64,000 nucleotides of DNA from an uncultured Paracoccaceae bacterium (GCA_937872465.1 CALMSR010000054.1:1-64000), one strand, 5' to 3'. Positions 17,462 through 26,381 are shown, counted from the stretch's first letter. The notes: generated from the letters alone by a model not told the origin. A program made the numbers and translations.

Positions 17462-17487
17462 GCCCGGCAGCGGTGCCGCTGCCGGGC
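17462..17487. terminator. Strong hairpin downstream of ppa
   Basis: Perfect 12-bp GC-rich stem (17462-17473 with 17476-17487) and a 2-nt loop, placed just beyond the ppa stop on the minus strand and about 105 nt after the phosphoglucomutase stop on the plus strand. Plus-strand sequence after it includes TATTTCTT. It probably serves as a shared terminator. Confidence 0.6.
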
Positions 17488-17494
17488 ATTGGGC

Positions 17495-18031
17495 CTATTT
17501 CTTCATTGCCGCGAGCGAGTCGCTGAGGATCGCTTCGGCCTCGGCCCGGTCGCCCCAGCCGATCACCTTGACCCATTTGCCTTCCTCGAGATCCTTGTAA
17601 TGCTCGAAGAAATGCTTGATCCGGTCGCGGGTCTTCGGCGCGATGTCTTCGAGATCGGCGATATGCGCCTGGAACGGGTCGACCTTGGCGACGGGGACGG
17701 CGATCAGCTTGTCGTCCATGCCGCCGTCGTCCTCCATCTTCAGCACGCCGACCGGCCGGCAGCGGATCACCACGCCGGGCGCGAGCGGGAAGTCGCAGAT
17801 CACCAGCACGTCCGTCGGATCGCCGTCGGCATGCAGGGTATTGGGAACGAAGCCGTAGTTGCAGGGGTAGAACATCGGCGTGTTGACGACGCGGTCGACG
17901 AAGACCGCGCCCGAAGCCTTGTCGATCTCGTATTTGACCGGGGCGCCGCCTGAGGCGCCGCCGGTGATCTCGATCACGACGTTGATGTCCTGGGGCGGGT
18001 TCTTCCCGGCGGGGATGCTGTCGATGTTCAT
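17495..18031 (-). CDS. ppa: Inorganic pyrophosphatase
   Basis: A 178-residue family I pyrophosphatase that hydrolyses PPi to phosphate and pulls biosynthetic reactions forward. The metal-binding signature DGDPTDVLV is present, along with YPCNYGFVPNT and the EDDGGMDDKLIAVP region. Length and motifs match hexameric bacterial Ppa. It is a single gene on the minus strand with a hairpin downstream. Confidence 0.96.
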   Translation of the reverse strand: MNIDSIPAGKNPPQDINVVIEITGGASGGAPVKYEIDKASGAVFVDRVVNTPMFYPCNYGFVPNTLHADGDPTDVLVICDFPLAPGVVIRCRPVGVLKMEDDGGMDDKLIAVPVAKVDPFQAHIADLEDIAPKTRDRIKHFFEHYKDLEEGKWVKVIGWGDRAEAEAILSDSLAAMKK

Positions 18032-18099
18032 GGCTTGCTCCTGAGCGCCCTCGTGTCGGGTGGTCGCCTAGCATGTTCGCAGGCGCAACAAAAGATCCT

Positions 18100-18972
18100 T
18101 CACGCTGCGGTGCGTGCCCGTTCCCCCCGCAGGTTCACCAGATTGCCGAGCACGATCGCGCCGGCGCCGAGGAACACCACCGGGTCGAAGGGCTCGCCAT
18201 AGACCAGCATTCCCAGGGTCGCGAGCACCGGCAGGCGGATGAATTCCATCGGTGCCACCACCGAGGCCGGCGCCCAGGAGAGCGCCGAGGTCAGCGCGTA
18301 ATGCGCGGTCAGGCCGGTGAGCCCGACCACGAGGATCCAGGGGACGAGCTCCGGCGAGGGCAGCGGGATGCCCCCGGGGAGCGCGAGGGCGAGGCTGAAG
18401 CAAGATTGCGCCAGCGTCATCCAGAAAAGTACGCAAAGCACGCTGTCGAAGCGCATGATCTGCTTGGTATAGATCGTGTTCATGGCGAAGCCGGTGGCGG
18501 CGAGGAGCGCCGCCGCCTGGCCCGGGCCGAGGGGGGCGGAGCCGGGGCGCGCGACGATGAGCACGCCGAGAAAGCCGAGCGCGGCCGCGGCGATGCGCGG
18601 GCGCGTCAGCTTCTCGGAGAGCAGGACGGGTGCTAGGAGCGCGACCCAGATCGGATTGGTGAATTCCAGCGCGGTGAGCTGGGCGAGCGGGATGGTGGCG
18701 AGGGCGTAGAACCAGAGGTTCTGGCCCGCGAAATGGAAGAGGTTGCGCTTGACGTGCAGCCCGGCATGGGCGGTGCGGACCTGGGTGAAGCCCGTGCGGC
18801 TGCGGGCGAGGATGGCGGCGACGGTGAGCCAGCCGATCACCGAGCGGTAGAGCATCAGCTCGAAGGTGTTCATCTCGAGCTGGATTTCCCGGCCGGCGAC
18901 CACCATGGCCGAGAAGGACGCCACCGCTCCCAGCATCCAGAGCGCGGCGTAGAGGGGGCGGGAGCGGTCCAT
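18100..18972 (-). CDS. EamA-family (DMT) transporter, RhaT/YdcZ-like permease
   Basis: A 290-residue membrane protein with ten predicted transmembrane segments arranged as two EamA repeats (about 8-140 and 150-285). The typical loop motif is YALATIPLAQLTALEFTNPI and a C-terminal stretch reads VFLGAGAIVLGNLVNL. Members of this family export metabolites or drugs; the substrate is not predictable. The ATG at 18972 opens directly on the hydrophobic segment; longer frames upstream have no membrane logic. It is divergent from the DUF1697 gene, with a GTGCAC iteron array between them. Confidence 0.82.
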   Translation of the reverse strand: MDRSRPLYAALWMLGAVASFSAMVVAGREIQLEMNTFELMLYRSVIGWLTVAAILARSRTGFTQVRTAHAGLHVKRNLFHFAGQNLWFYALATIPLAQLTALEFTNPIWVALLAPVLLSEKLTRPRIAAAALGFLGVLIVARPGSAPLGPGQAAALLAATGFAMNTIYTKQIMRFDSVLCVLFWMTLAQSCFSLALALPGGIPLPSPELVPWILVVGLTGLTAHYALTSALSWAPASVVAPMEFIRLPVLATLGMLVYGEPFDPVVFLGAGAIVLGNLVNLRGERARTAA

Positions 18973-19035
18973 GGCGGCGCGAGTTAGCGGCGCGGCACGA
19001 GGCGTGGCAAGGGCTAGTTTCGCCCGGCGCGGGCT

Positions 19036-19063
19036 GTGCACGAACCGTGCACGCGACGTGCAC
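19036..19063. promoter_or_regulatory. Three GTGCAC palindromes in 11-bp phase
   Basis: GTGCAC occurs at 19036-19041, 19047-19052 and 19058-19063, each start exactly 11 bp from the next, in the divergent region between the EamA gene (start 18972) and the DUF1697 gene (start 19173). Same-face helical spacing fits cooperative binding by a regulator. Confidence 0.5.
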
Positions 19064-19172
19064 AATCCATGCGCGGGCCTTCCGCGGGGAGCCGAGCCGC
19101 GGCCGCGCCGGAGCCGCATTGTGCGGGGGCGCGGCGGCGGGCAGGGTGGCGGCAGCCAGAGGGGGGGGTGCG

Positions 19173-19715
19173 ATGGCGCGCCATGTGGCATTGCTCTACA
19201 GCGTGGTGCTCGGACCGGGCCGGCGGCTGCGCATGGGCGACCTGCGGGCGATGGCCGAGGGCCTGGGATTCGCGCGGGTGCGGTCGCTGGTGGCGACCGG
19301 CAATCTGGTGTTCGATGCGCCGGCGGCCGATCCGCGGCTGCTGGAGCAGCGGCTGGAGACGGCCTTCGCCGCGCGATTCGGCCGGCACGTGGACATCATC
19401 CTTCGCGATTCGTCCCGTTGGGGGCGGCTCATGGCGGGCAACCCGTTTCCGGAGGCGTCGCTGCTGGCGCCCGACAGGGTCGCGGTGCGGGTGATGCGGG
19501 CGCCGGCCGGCGCCGGGGTCCTGGAAGCGCTGGAGCCCTATCGGAGCGCGGACGAGCGCATGGCGCTGGTCGATGGCGATCTCTGGGTGCATTTTCCCCA
19601 TGGCCAGGGCGGCTCGCGGTTGGCGGCGGCGATGAAGCCGCGGCGCGCGGGCGGGCCGGGGACCTTCCGCAACTGGAACACCGTGCGGGGGATCGGCGTG
19701 ATGCTCGAGGCGTGA
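19173..19715 (+). CDS. DUF1697 family protein
   Basis: A 180-residue protein of the DUF1697 family, whose molecular function is not established. Family landmarks are MGDLRAMAEGLGFARVRSLV followed by ATGNLVF near the N-terminus, and PGTFRNWNTVRGI at the C-terminus, in place of the usual TxRNWxTV. The canonical LLRGINVGG start is degraded here to LLYSVVLGPG, so this copy is divergent. The ATG is preceded by a run of G that can act as ribosome-binding site. Confidence 0.78.
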   Translation: MARHVALLYSVVLGPGRRLRMGDLRAMAEGLGFARVRSLVATGNLVFDAPAADPRLLEQRLETAFAARFGRHVDIILRDSSRWGRLMAGNPFPEASLLAPDRVAVRVMRAPAGAGVLEALEPYRSADERMALVDGDLWVHFPHGQGGSRLAAAMKPRRAGGPGTFRNWNTVRGIGVMLEA

Positions 19716-19830
19716 AGCGGGACGGGCGCCACGCGCGGCCCGGGACCCGCGCCGATTCGGGGGGGACGCGGCGCGGGCGGGGTGCTAGGCCGGAGGATGC
19801 GGGGGCAACCACGGGGAAAGGGAGAGGCAC

Positions 19831-20886
19831 ATGGAATATCGCCAGCTCGGCCGGTCGGGCCTGAAGGTCTCGGCGCTGGCTTTTGGTACCGCCACCTTCG
19901 GCGGCGTCGGGCCGCTCGCGAAATGGGGGGCGACGGAAACCGCGCAGGCGTGCCGGCTGCTCGATATCTGCCTCGAGGCGGGGATCAACCTGATCGACAC
20001 CGCCAATGCCTATTCGCGCGGACGTTCCGAGGAGATCCTCGGCGAGGCCATGGCCGGGCGGCGCGAGCGGCTGCTGGTCGCCACCAAGGTGCGCTTCCGG
20101 ATGGGCGAGGGGCCGAACGACCTGGGGCTGTCGCGCGCGCATGTGGTGGCGCAATGCGAGGCGAGCCTGAAGCGGCTCGGGACCGACCGGATCGACCTCT
20201 ACCAGATGCATCAATGGGACGGGCTGACGCCGCTCGAGGAGACGCTCGAGGCCTTCGACACGCTGACCCGCGCCGGGAAAATCCGCTATTCTGGCATCTC
20301 GAATTTCGCGGGCTGGCAGCTGGTGAAGATCATGGCGACGGCGCGGGCCATGGGAGTCGTGCCGCCGGTGGCGCAGCAGATCTATTATTCGCTGGAGAGC
20401 CGGGACGCGGAATACGAGCTGCTCCCGGCGGGGATCGACCAGGGGCTCGGCGCGCTGATCTGGAGCCCGCTGGCCGGGGGGCTACTCTCGGGCAAGTACC
20501 GGCGCGGCAAGGCGCCGGAAGAGGGCGGGCGGCATCTGAACGACTGGCACGAGCCGCCGCTCTCCGACGAGGCGCGGCTCTACGACACGATCGAGGAACT
20601 CGTGGCCATCGCGAACGGCCGTGGCGCCTCGGCGGCGGAGGTGGCGCTGGCCTGGCTGCTCGGGCGCGCGGGCGTCGCCTCGGTCATTCTCGGCGCCCGG
20701 ACCGAGGAGCAGCTGCGCCGCAATCTCGGCGCGGCGGATCTGGTGCTGGCGGCAGCGGAGCGGGAGCGGCTCGACCGGGTCAGCCTGCCGCGGCTGATCT
20801 ATCCGCATTGGCACCAGCAGCGGACGATCCCCGACCGGCTCGGGCCGGCGGCGGCGAGCCTGATCGAGGGGCATCCCGCGGATTAG
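19831..20886 (+). CDS. Aldo/keto reductase
   Basis: A 351-residue NADPH-dependent oxidoreductase of the aldo/keto reductase superfamily (YajO/Tas-like length). The TIM-barrel catalytic tetrad residues are in INLIDTANAYSRGRSEEILG (Asp, Tyr), LVATKVRF (Lys) and LYQMHQWDG (His). The NADPH site is in the C-terminal SVILGARTEEQLRRNL. GKIRYSGISNFAGWQL is a hallmark. The substrate is unknown. It converges on otsB with 17 nt between stops. Confidence 0.9.
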   Translation: MEYRQLGRSGLKVSALAFGTATFGGVGPLAKWGATETAQACRLLDICLEAGINLIDTANAYSRGRSEEILGEAMAGRRERLLVATKVRFRMGEGPNDLGLSRAHVVAQCEASLKRLGTDRIDLYQMHQWDGLTPLEETLEAFDTLTRAGKIRYSGISNFAGWQLVKIMATARAMGVVPPVAQQIYYSLESRDAEYELLPAGIDQGLGALIWSPLAGGLLSGKYRRGKAPEEGGRHLNDWHEPPLSDEARLYDTIEELVAIANGRGASAAEVALAWLLGRAGVASVILGARTEEQLRRNLGAADLVLAAAERERLDRVSLPRLIYPHWHQQRTIPDRLGPAAASLIEGHPAD

Positions 20887-20903
20887 GGGGCGGGCGGCCG
20901 GGA

Positions 20904-21647
20904 TCAGCCGGCGCCGGCCAGGGCCTCGGCCTCGCGGGCGAGCCAGGCCCGGAGCGCGGCGGGGTCGGGCGCGCGAACGGAGGCGGCGGTGGTGCCGCCG
21001 CCGATCTTGATGCCGATGCCGCCGAGCGCCTCGGCGGCGGCGATGGCGTCCTCGTCGGTGGTATCGTCGCCGAACATGAGCAGCCGGCGTCCGGCGAAGG
21101 GCGGGTCCGCGGCCATGCGGCGCAGGGCGGCGCCCTTGTGCGCGGCCTGCGGCTTGACCTCCACGACCATCTTGCCGGGCTGGCGGACGTGGCCGGGGAG
21201 CCTTGCGGCGGCTTCGGCGGCGGCGGCGAGGCAGGCGGCCTCTGCCTCGGGCGCGGCGCGGTAGTGGAGCGCGGCCACCGGACCCTTGAGCTCGAGCCGC
21301 ACGCCGGGGTGTCGCGCGGCCGCGCGCAGGGGCGCGAGCAGGGCCGCGGGCGGCGGCGGCGGCGGGCCGGGCGGTGCGGCGTGGGGGGCAAGGATCTCCA
21401 GCCCGTGACCGCCGGCGCGCCAGAGCGCATCCGGGGTGCGGCGGGCGAGATCGCGCAGGTCGCGGCCGCTGAGGAGTGCCACGGCGCCGCCGAGACGTTC
21501 CGCGATGGTGCGCAGCGCGGCCTCGGTGGCGGCGTCGAGCCGGATGGCCTCGGGATCGGGGCCGATCTCGGCGAGGGTGCCGTCGAAGTCGAGAAAGAGC
21601 GCGTCCCCGGGCGCGAGGCGCAGCGCCGCGAGGCCGCCGCGGCTCAC
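20904..21647 (-). CDS. otsB: Trehalose-6-phosphate phosphatase
   Basis: A 247-residue HAD-type phosphatase that removes phosphate from trehalose 6-phosphate. Motif I is LFLDFDGTLAEIGPDPEA, motif II is in LLSGRD, Lys lies in VVEVKPQAAHKGAAL, and motif IV is FGDDTTDEDA. The GTG at 21647 is chosen because it overlaps the otsA stop (GTGA) and starts just before the conserved domain. A longer frame would extend into otsA. It is expressed with otsA for trehalose synthesis. Confidence 0.92.
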   Translation of the reverse strand: MSRGGLAALRLAPGDALFLDFDGTLAEIGPDPEAIRLDAATEAALRTIAERLGGAVALLSGRDLRDLARRTPDALWRAGGHGLEILAPHAAPPGPPPPPPAALLAPLRAAARHPGVRLELKGPVAALHYRAAPEAEAACLAAAAEAAARLPGHVRQPGKMVVEVKPQAAHKGAALRRMAADPPFAGRRLLMFGDDTTDEDAIAAAEALGGIGIKIGGGTTAASVRAPDPAALRAWLAREAEALAGAG

Positions 21648-23023
21648 CGGTCGGACCGGATCGCGTCGAGCGCGGCGAGGAATTCGTTGCGCCACCAGGC
21701 GATGTCCTTCTCGCGCACCGCGGCGTTCAGCGCCTCCCAGCGCGCGCGGCGGTCCTCGACGGACATGACGATGGCGGCGTGGATCGCGTCGGCGGTGGCC
21801 ATGATGTCATGGGGGTTCACCAGGACCGCGCCGTCGAGCTGCTCGGCGGCGCCGGCGAATTCCGAGAGCACCAACGCGCCCGGATCCTCGGGATCCTGGG
21901 CGGCGACGAACTCCTTGGCGACGAGGTTCATGCCGTCGTAGAGCGGCGTCACCAGCCCCACCCGCGCCAGCCGGTAGAGGCCCGAGAGCGCGGCGCGGGG
22001 GTAGCTCCGCGCGAGATAGCGGATCGGCACCCAGTCGAGATCGGCATGATCGCCGTTGATGCGGCCGGCGAGGCGGTCGAGCTGCTCGCGGAGGTCCTGA
22101 TAGGCGTCCACCGCCTCGCGCGAGGGCGGTGCGATCTGCAGGAAGCTCACCCGCCCCTGCAGTTCCTCGTGGTCGTCGAGCATGCGGCCGAAGGCCTCCA
22201 TGCGCTGGGGCAGCCCCTTGGAATAATCCATGCGGTCGACGCCGATCACCAGCGAGCGGTTGTCGATGATCTTGCCGAGCCGGCTGGCGGCCGAGCGGCC
22301 CTCCTCGCTTTCGGCGAGGGTGGCGATCTCCTCGGCGTCGATGCCGATCGGGAAGGAGGCGGCGCGCAGGCTCCGGTCGAAGACCGTGATCGCGCCGTCG
22401 GGCTCGATGCTCGCGCCGCAATATTCGGTGAGGTAGCGGCGGAAGTTCGCGGTGTCGCGGTCGGTCTGGAAGCCCACGAGGTCGAAGGCGCAGAGCGCGC
22501 GGGCGAGGCGCTGGTGCTGCGGCAGGGCGGTGAAGATCTCGGGGGCGGGAAAGGGGATGTGCAGGAAGAATCCCATCGGCCCGTCCCAGCCGGACTGGCG
22601 CATCTCCTGGCCCAGCATGAGGAAATGGTAATCGTGCACCCAGACCGTGTCGTCGGGCCGGGTCAGCTGCGCCAGCACCCGGCCGAAGCGGCGGTTGACC
22701 TTCTCGTAGCTGGCGAAATCGTGCTCGTCGAACTGCGCGAGATCGACGCGGTAGTGGAACACCGGCCAGAGCGCGCGATTGGCATAGCCGAGATAATAGC
22801 CCTGGAGCTCGCTCTCGGTCAGGTCGGCGAGGGCGAAATCGACGTTGCCTTCGGCGAAGAGGCGCACGCCGCGGGTCTCGCGCTCGACCGTGTCGCCGGA
22901 CCAGCCGAACCAGACGCCGCCGCGCTCGCTGAGTGCATCCCAGAGCGCAACCGCGAGCCCGCCGACCGGAGGTGCGCCGGGGCTGGCGGTGCGATTCGAG
23001 GCGACGATGAGGCGACCCTTCAC
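21644..23023 (-). CDS. otsA: Alpha,alpha-trehalose-phosphate synthase
   Basis: A 459-residue GT20 glycosyltransferase that joins UDP-glucose and glucose 6-phosphate to make trehalose 6-phosphate. Motifs include the N-terminal RLIVASNRTA and GGLAVAL, WVHDYHFLMLGQEMR, FFLHIPFPAPEIF, and IGVDRMDYSKGLPQRMEAF. The GTG at 23023 (Val-Lys-Gly-Arg-Leu-Ile) is preferred because it places the conserved RLIV motif at the very N-terminus; a TTG at 23059 is the alternative. Trehalose made here is an osmoprotectant. A GH65 phosphorylase at 13-15 kb could degrade such a disaccharide. Confidence 0.93.
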   Translation of the reverse strand: MKGRLIVASNRTASPGAPPVGGLAVALWDALSERGGVWFGWSGDTVERETRGVRLFAEGNVDFALADLTESELQGYYLGYANRALWPVFHYRVDLAQFDEHDFASYEKVNRRFGRVLAQLTRPDDTVWVHDYHFLMLGQEMRQSGWDGPMGFFLHIPFPAPEIFTALPQHQRLARALCAFDLVGFQTDRDTANFRRYLTEYCGASIEPDGAITVFDRSLRAASFPIGIDAEEIATLAESEEGRSAASRLGKIIDNRSLVIGVDRMDYSKGLPQRMEAFGRMLDDHEELQGRVSFLQIAPPSREAVDAYQDLREQLDRLAGRINGDHADLDWVPIRYLARSYPRAALSGLYRLARVGLVTPLYDGMNLVAKEFVAAQDPEDPGALVLSEFAGAAEQLDGAVLVNPHDIMATADAIHAAIVMSVEDRRARWEALNAAVREKDIAWWRNEFLAALDAIRSDR

Positions 23024-23119
23024 GCCATGCAGAAGACGCCAGCCGGGCCGGGAAGGCAAGCCCGCTGTGCAGGCCGGTGGGAGGCTGCCGTCCGGAGGGC
23101 CGCTCGCCGCGGCGGTCGG

Positions 23120-23413
23120 TCAGGCCGGCCGGCCGGCCGCGGGCAGCAGGCGCGCCTCGGCGATCAGCGCGGTCAGGACCGCCACGTGGCGCTGGATGCT
23201 GTAGGTCGCCTCGCCCGAGGTGCGGTTGGTCTCCAGGCGGTTCTCCTCGGCGATCAGGCTGTCGAGGGCCGGCCGGTTCGCCTGGAACCGCGCAGTGCGC
23301 AGAAGCCGGCGCAGGTCGCGTTCGCGGCGGTAGTCCACGACCCCGGCGCGGGCGGCGCGGATCAGGATCTTGGGGCGGCGCAGGGCGGTGAGCACGGAGG
23401 CGAAATCGGTCAT
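23120..23413 (-). CDS. DUF6477 family protein
   Basis: A 97-residue protein resembling the Rhodobacterales family DUF6477. It starts TDFASVLTALRRPKILIRAA with DYRRERDLRRLLR next, and is rich in Arg and Leu helices. No function is established. The ATG at 23413 has a GAGGG element 8 nt upstream; an ATG at 23428 is possible. It is divergent from the DUF6456 gene across an AT-rich region, an arrangement I recall as common in this order, which hints at a linked role. Confidence 0.7.
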   Translation of the reverse strand: MTDFASVLTALRRPKILIRAARAGVVDYRRERDLRRLLRTARFQANRPALDSLIAEENRLETNRTSGEATYSIQRHVAVLTALIAEARLLPAAGRPA

Positions 23414-23428
23414 CTTCTGGTCCCTCAT

Positions 23429-23663
23429 CGGTGTTCGTCGTGGGGGTATAATCGCTCAGGTTGTGGCCTGTTGCTCGATTTTCGTTTACACCGAACGGTG
23501 GCCTTGACTCATAAACTACCAGAACAATTCGCTTTTTGTTCCATTTAAGGTTTCTTTCACGAATCAACCTTAAGTAGATTTTTGCGAAAATTGCAGCGAT
23601 TGAGGTATCTGCCGTGACCTTCAATCCCGAGGCTTTTCTAGAAGCATCGCATGGTGTCTGGCC
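23429..23663. promoter_or_regulatory. AT-rich divergent promoter region with a TTAAGGTT dyad
   Basis: The 235-bp gap is much more AT-rich than its surroundings. It carries a perfect 8-bp inverted repeat, TTAAGGTT (23545-23552) and AACCTTAA (23566-23573), with a 13-nt spacer, about 90 nt before the DUF6456 start. It does not fit the CtrA consensus (TTAA-N7-TTAA). Confidence 0.5.
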
Positions 23664-24779
23664 ATGGTAGCGCAACTGCCGGAGTGGATTCCGGACTGCG
23701 CGCTCACCTATCTCGCCCACACCGCCGGGGGGCTTCCGATCCGGGCCCTCGCCCGGGCCAAGGGCTGCCATGCCTCCACGGTATTGCGCCAGATCCGGCG
23801 CCTCGAAGCCCGGCGGGATGACCCGCTGGTCGACGAGGCGCTGGAGAGCCTCGCGCGCGTCGCAACCGCCGAATCCGTTCGTTCCGCCGTATCCAGGGAG
23901 TTTGCATCCATGCCCAAGCCGGTCGTCTCGCCGAAGTCCGACCCCGACCCGCGCATCGAGCGCGAGGCGCGTCGCATCCTGCGCCGCCTCTGCGAGAAGG
24001 GCGCCATCCTCGCGGTCTCGCCGGAGATGGAAAAGGCCGTCGTGCTGCGGGAGGTGGTTCCGGGTCGGCAGAACCGGATCGCCGTGGTCGACCGCGACGT
24101 GGCCCATGCCTTCGCGCTGCAGGACTGGATCACCTGCAGCCGCGCGGGCAAGATCGCCTGCTACGAGATCACCGCGGCGGGGCGCGCGGCGCTCAAGCGG
24201 CTACTGACCGACGAGCGGCAGGCGCGGGCCGCCAAAGACGGTTTCGCCGAGGCGCCAAGCCCGTTCCAGGAGCAGCATCGCCTCTATGCCGAGCGCACGG
24301 TCATGGCGAGCGATGGCTCGGGCGAGCGCACCCTGCGCTTCAATCTCGCCGAGAGCCCGCTTTCGGTCCTGGGCCGCAAGCGCGACAAGGGCGGCGAGGC
24401 CTATCTCACGCCCGACCTGATCGAGGCGGGCGAGCGTCTGCGCGAGGATTTCGAACTGGCGCAGATGGGGCCGCGCACGACTCAGAACTGGGAGCGGTTC
24501 CTGACCGCGGGCGGGCGCGATTCGGCGCCCGTGCCCCGCGGGCCGGCCGAAGGCCCCTCGGATGCCCGCGTGCGGGTCGCCAAGGCGCTCGAGGCGCTGG
24601 GCCCGGGGCTCTCGGACATCGTGTTCCGCATCTGCTGCTTCCTGGAAGGTCTTGAAACGGCAGAAAAGCGTCTCGGCTGGTCAGCGCGCTCCGGCAAGAT
24701 CGTGCTCAAGATCGCGCTGGAGCGTCTGGCGATCCACTACCAGATCCCGGCGGTCCGGCCGCTGCGCAAGGCGGTGTGA
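23664..24779 (+). CDS. DUF6456 domain protein with N-terminal helix-turn-helix
   Basis: A 371-residue probable DNA-binding protein. An N-terminal helix-turn-helix is at about residues 17-50 (LPIRALARAKGCHASTVLRQ). The C-terminal domain (about 200-371) matches what I know as DUF6456: RTLRFNLAESPLSVLGRKRD, then a helical stretch with CCFLEGLETAEKRLGW and GKIVLKIALERL. It is widespread in Rhodobacterales, with no established function that I can cite. Its stop abuts the tpiA stop with no spacing, so the two genes converge end to end. Confidence 0.72.
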   Translation: MVAQLPEWIPDCALTYLAHTAGGLPIRALARAKGCHASTVLRQIRRLEARRDDPLVDEALESLARVATAESVRSAVSREFASMPKPVVSPKSDPDPRIEREARRILRRLCEKGAILAVSPEMEKAVVLREVVPGRQNRIAVVDRDVAHAFALQDWITCSRAGKIACYEITAAGRAALKRLLTDERQARAAKDGFAEAPSPFQEQHRLYAERTVMASDGSGERTLRFNLAESPLSVLGRKRDKGGEAYLTPDLIEAGERLREDFELAQMGPRTTQNWERFLTAGGRDSAPVPRGPAEGPSDARVRVAKALEALGPGLSDIVFRICCFLEGLETAEKRLGWSARSGKIVLKIALERLAIHYQIPAVRPLRKAV

Positions 24780-25514
24780 TCAGCCGGCGGCGGCGACGAT
24801 CGCGCCGAAATCCTCGGCCTTGAGCGACGCGCCACCGATCAGCCCGCCGCCGACATTGCCGACCGCGAAGATCTCCGCCGCATTGCCCGGCTTGACCGAT
24901 CCGCCGTAGAGCAGGCGGATCGCCGCGCCGGGCTCGGCGCCGAAGCGCTCGATCAGTCGGGCGCGCAGGAAATCGTGCATCTCGCCGATCTCGGCCAGGG
25001 ACGGGGTGCGCCCGGTGCCGATCGCCCAGACCGGCTCGTAGGCGATGACGAGGCCGGCGGGGTCGGCCTCCGGCGGCAGGGAGCCAGCGAGCTGCCCGCC
25101 GACCACCTCCATCGCCCGGCCGGCGTCGCGCTGGGATTCGGTCTCGCCGACGCAGACGATGGCGGTCAGCCCGGCCCGGGCGGCGGCGGCGGCCTTGGCC
25201 GCCACCAGCGCATCGGTCTCGCCGTGATCGGTCCGGCGCTCCGAATGGCCGAGGATCACCGCCTCGGCACCGGCGTCACGCAGCATCTCCGCGGAGATGT
25301 CGCCGGTATGGGCGCCGCTGGCCTCGGGGTGGCAATCCTGCCCGCCGAGCGCCGTGCCGCGCCCGGCGAGCCCTGCGATCAGCGTGGCGGGCGGGCAGAC
25401 CAGCACGTCGCAGGCCGGCGCCGGGTGGGCGCGGCGAAAGGTCTCGAGCATCTCCGCCGAGGCGGCGAGACCGTTCATCTTCCAGTTTCCGGCGACGAGT
25501 TTGCGAGGCGGCAT
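24780..25514 (-). CDS. tpiA: Triosephosphate isomerase
   Basis: A 244-residue TIM-barrel enzyme interconverting dihydroxyacetone phosphate and glyceraldehyde 3-phosphate. Catalytic residues are visible: Lys12 in AGNWKMN, His in ILGHSERR, and Glu in [13 protein letters not shown]. The C-terminal phosphate grip is [12 protein letters not shown]. The length is typical. The gene is monocistronic on the minus strand, as far as seen. Confidence 0.97.
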   Translation of the reverse strand: MPPRKLVAGNWKMNGLAASAEMLETFRRAHPAPACDVLVCPPATLIAGLAGRGTALGGQDCHPEASGAHTGDISAEMLRDAGAEAVILGHSERRTDHGETDALVAAKAAAAARAGLTAIVCVGETESQRDAGRAMEVVGGQLAGSLPPEADPAGLVIAYEPVWAIGTGRTPSLAEIGEMHDFLRARLIERFGAEPGAAIRLLYGGSVKPGNAAEIFAVGNVGGGLIGGASLKAEDFGAIVAAAG

Positions 25515-25640
25515 GCGCGGCTCCTGCTGCTGCGGCGGCGCATACCGGCCGTCTCCGCCCGGCCCGTTCGGGAGACACGGGTGGGCGAGGGGCGCGGCGG
25601 CGAGCCAATCGGGACGGGGCTGGGTAGCAGAGGCTTCGGC

Positions 25641-25973
25641 TCAGGGGAAGCCGCCGCTCGCGGACAGCGCGCGCCGTGCCCAGTTGCAGGCGGCCTCCGG
25701 GTCGTCGATCGCGGCATCCGGCAGGGTCCAGTAGCCCATGCGCGTGGACTTGCCGGCCTTGTCGTAGGCGAATTGCTCGGAACCCGCATCGGCCAGCGCC
25801 GCGGCGAGCGGGCCGGAGGCCTTGAGATAGATCCGGTCCTCGGGCCCGACGATCGCGAAGATCCGGCCCGCGGAATAGACAGCGAGCCCGCCCATCATCG
25901 CGCGGGCGGTCACGGCCCCGAGATCGGCGAAGAGCTCCAGGACGAAGGCGCGCGTCCCGGAGGAGACGGCCAT
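25641..25973 (-). CDS. TfoX/Sxy N-terminal domain protein
   Basis: A 110-residue protein corresponding to the TfoX/Sxy N-terminal domain alone. Landmarks are ARAMMGGLAVYSAGRIFAIV and IYLKASGPLAAAL, then YDKAGKSTRMGYWTLPD. In gammaproteobacteria TfoX promotes competence gene expression; in alphaproteobacteria such short versions have no established role. It follows the IscA-type gene in the same direction with almost no spacing, so the two probably share a transcript. Confidence 0.82.
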   Translation of the reverse strand: MAVSSGTRAFVLELFADLGAVTARAMMGGLAVYSAGRIFAIVGPEDRIYLKASGPLAAALADAGSEQFAYDKAGKSTRMGYWTLPDAAIDDPEAACNWARRALSASGGFP

Positions 25974-25974
25974 G

Positions 25975-26325
25975 TCAGGTGCCTGCGAACTTGATCGATT
26001 CGCCGCAGCCGCAGGCCTCGGTCACATTGGGGTTGTTGAAGCGGAAGCCGGATTCGATCAGGCCGTTGGCATAGTCGATTTCGGTGCCGAAGAGGAACAT
26101 CTGCGCCATGGGGGCGATCATCACCCGCGCGCCGTTGCTCTCGACCACCTCGTCATGCGGCGCGATCTCGTCGACGTATTCCATGGTGTATTCCATGCCG
26201 GCGCAGCCGCCCTTCTTGACGCCGATGCGCAGCCCCTTGCTGCCGCCCCGCGCCATGAGGCGCAGGATCTGGTTCTGGGCGGCCTCGGTGAGGGTCACGG
26301 GCGGCTTGCCGGGAATGCCGAACAT
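25975..26325 (-). CDS. IscA/SufA-type iron-sulfur cluster carrier
   Basis: A 116-residue A-type carrier of the HesB/IscA family that accepts Fe-S clusters from a scaffold and passes them to target proteins. The three conserved cysteines are in KKGGCAGMEY and the C-terminal TEACGCGESI. The N-terminus PVTLTEAAQNQILRLM is typical. The ATG at 26325 opens directly on the domain. It lies upstream of the TfoX gene, with an Fe-S related sufT gene about 1.6 kb away. Confidence 0.9.
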   Translation of the reverse strand: MFGIPGKPPVTLTEAAQNQILRLMARGGSKGLRIGVKKGGCAGMEYTMEYVDEIAPHDEVVESNGARVMIAPMAQMFLFGTEIDYANGLIESGFRFNNPNVTEACGCGESIKFAGT

Positions 26326-26381
26326 CGCTGGGCGGTTCCTGTTACTTTCGGGGTTCAAGGTAGTGCGCCGGGCGGTCCCGC

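Noticed and set aside
23545..23573. CtrA binding site in the DUF6477-DUF6456 gap
   Set aside because: The two TTAA elements are separated by 21 nt and inverted, not the TTAA-N7-TTAA direct repeat, so I list it as an unknown dyad.
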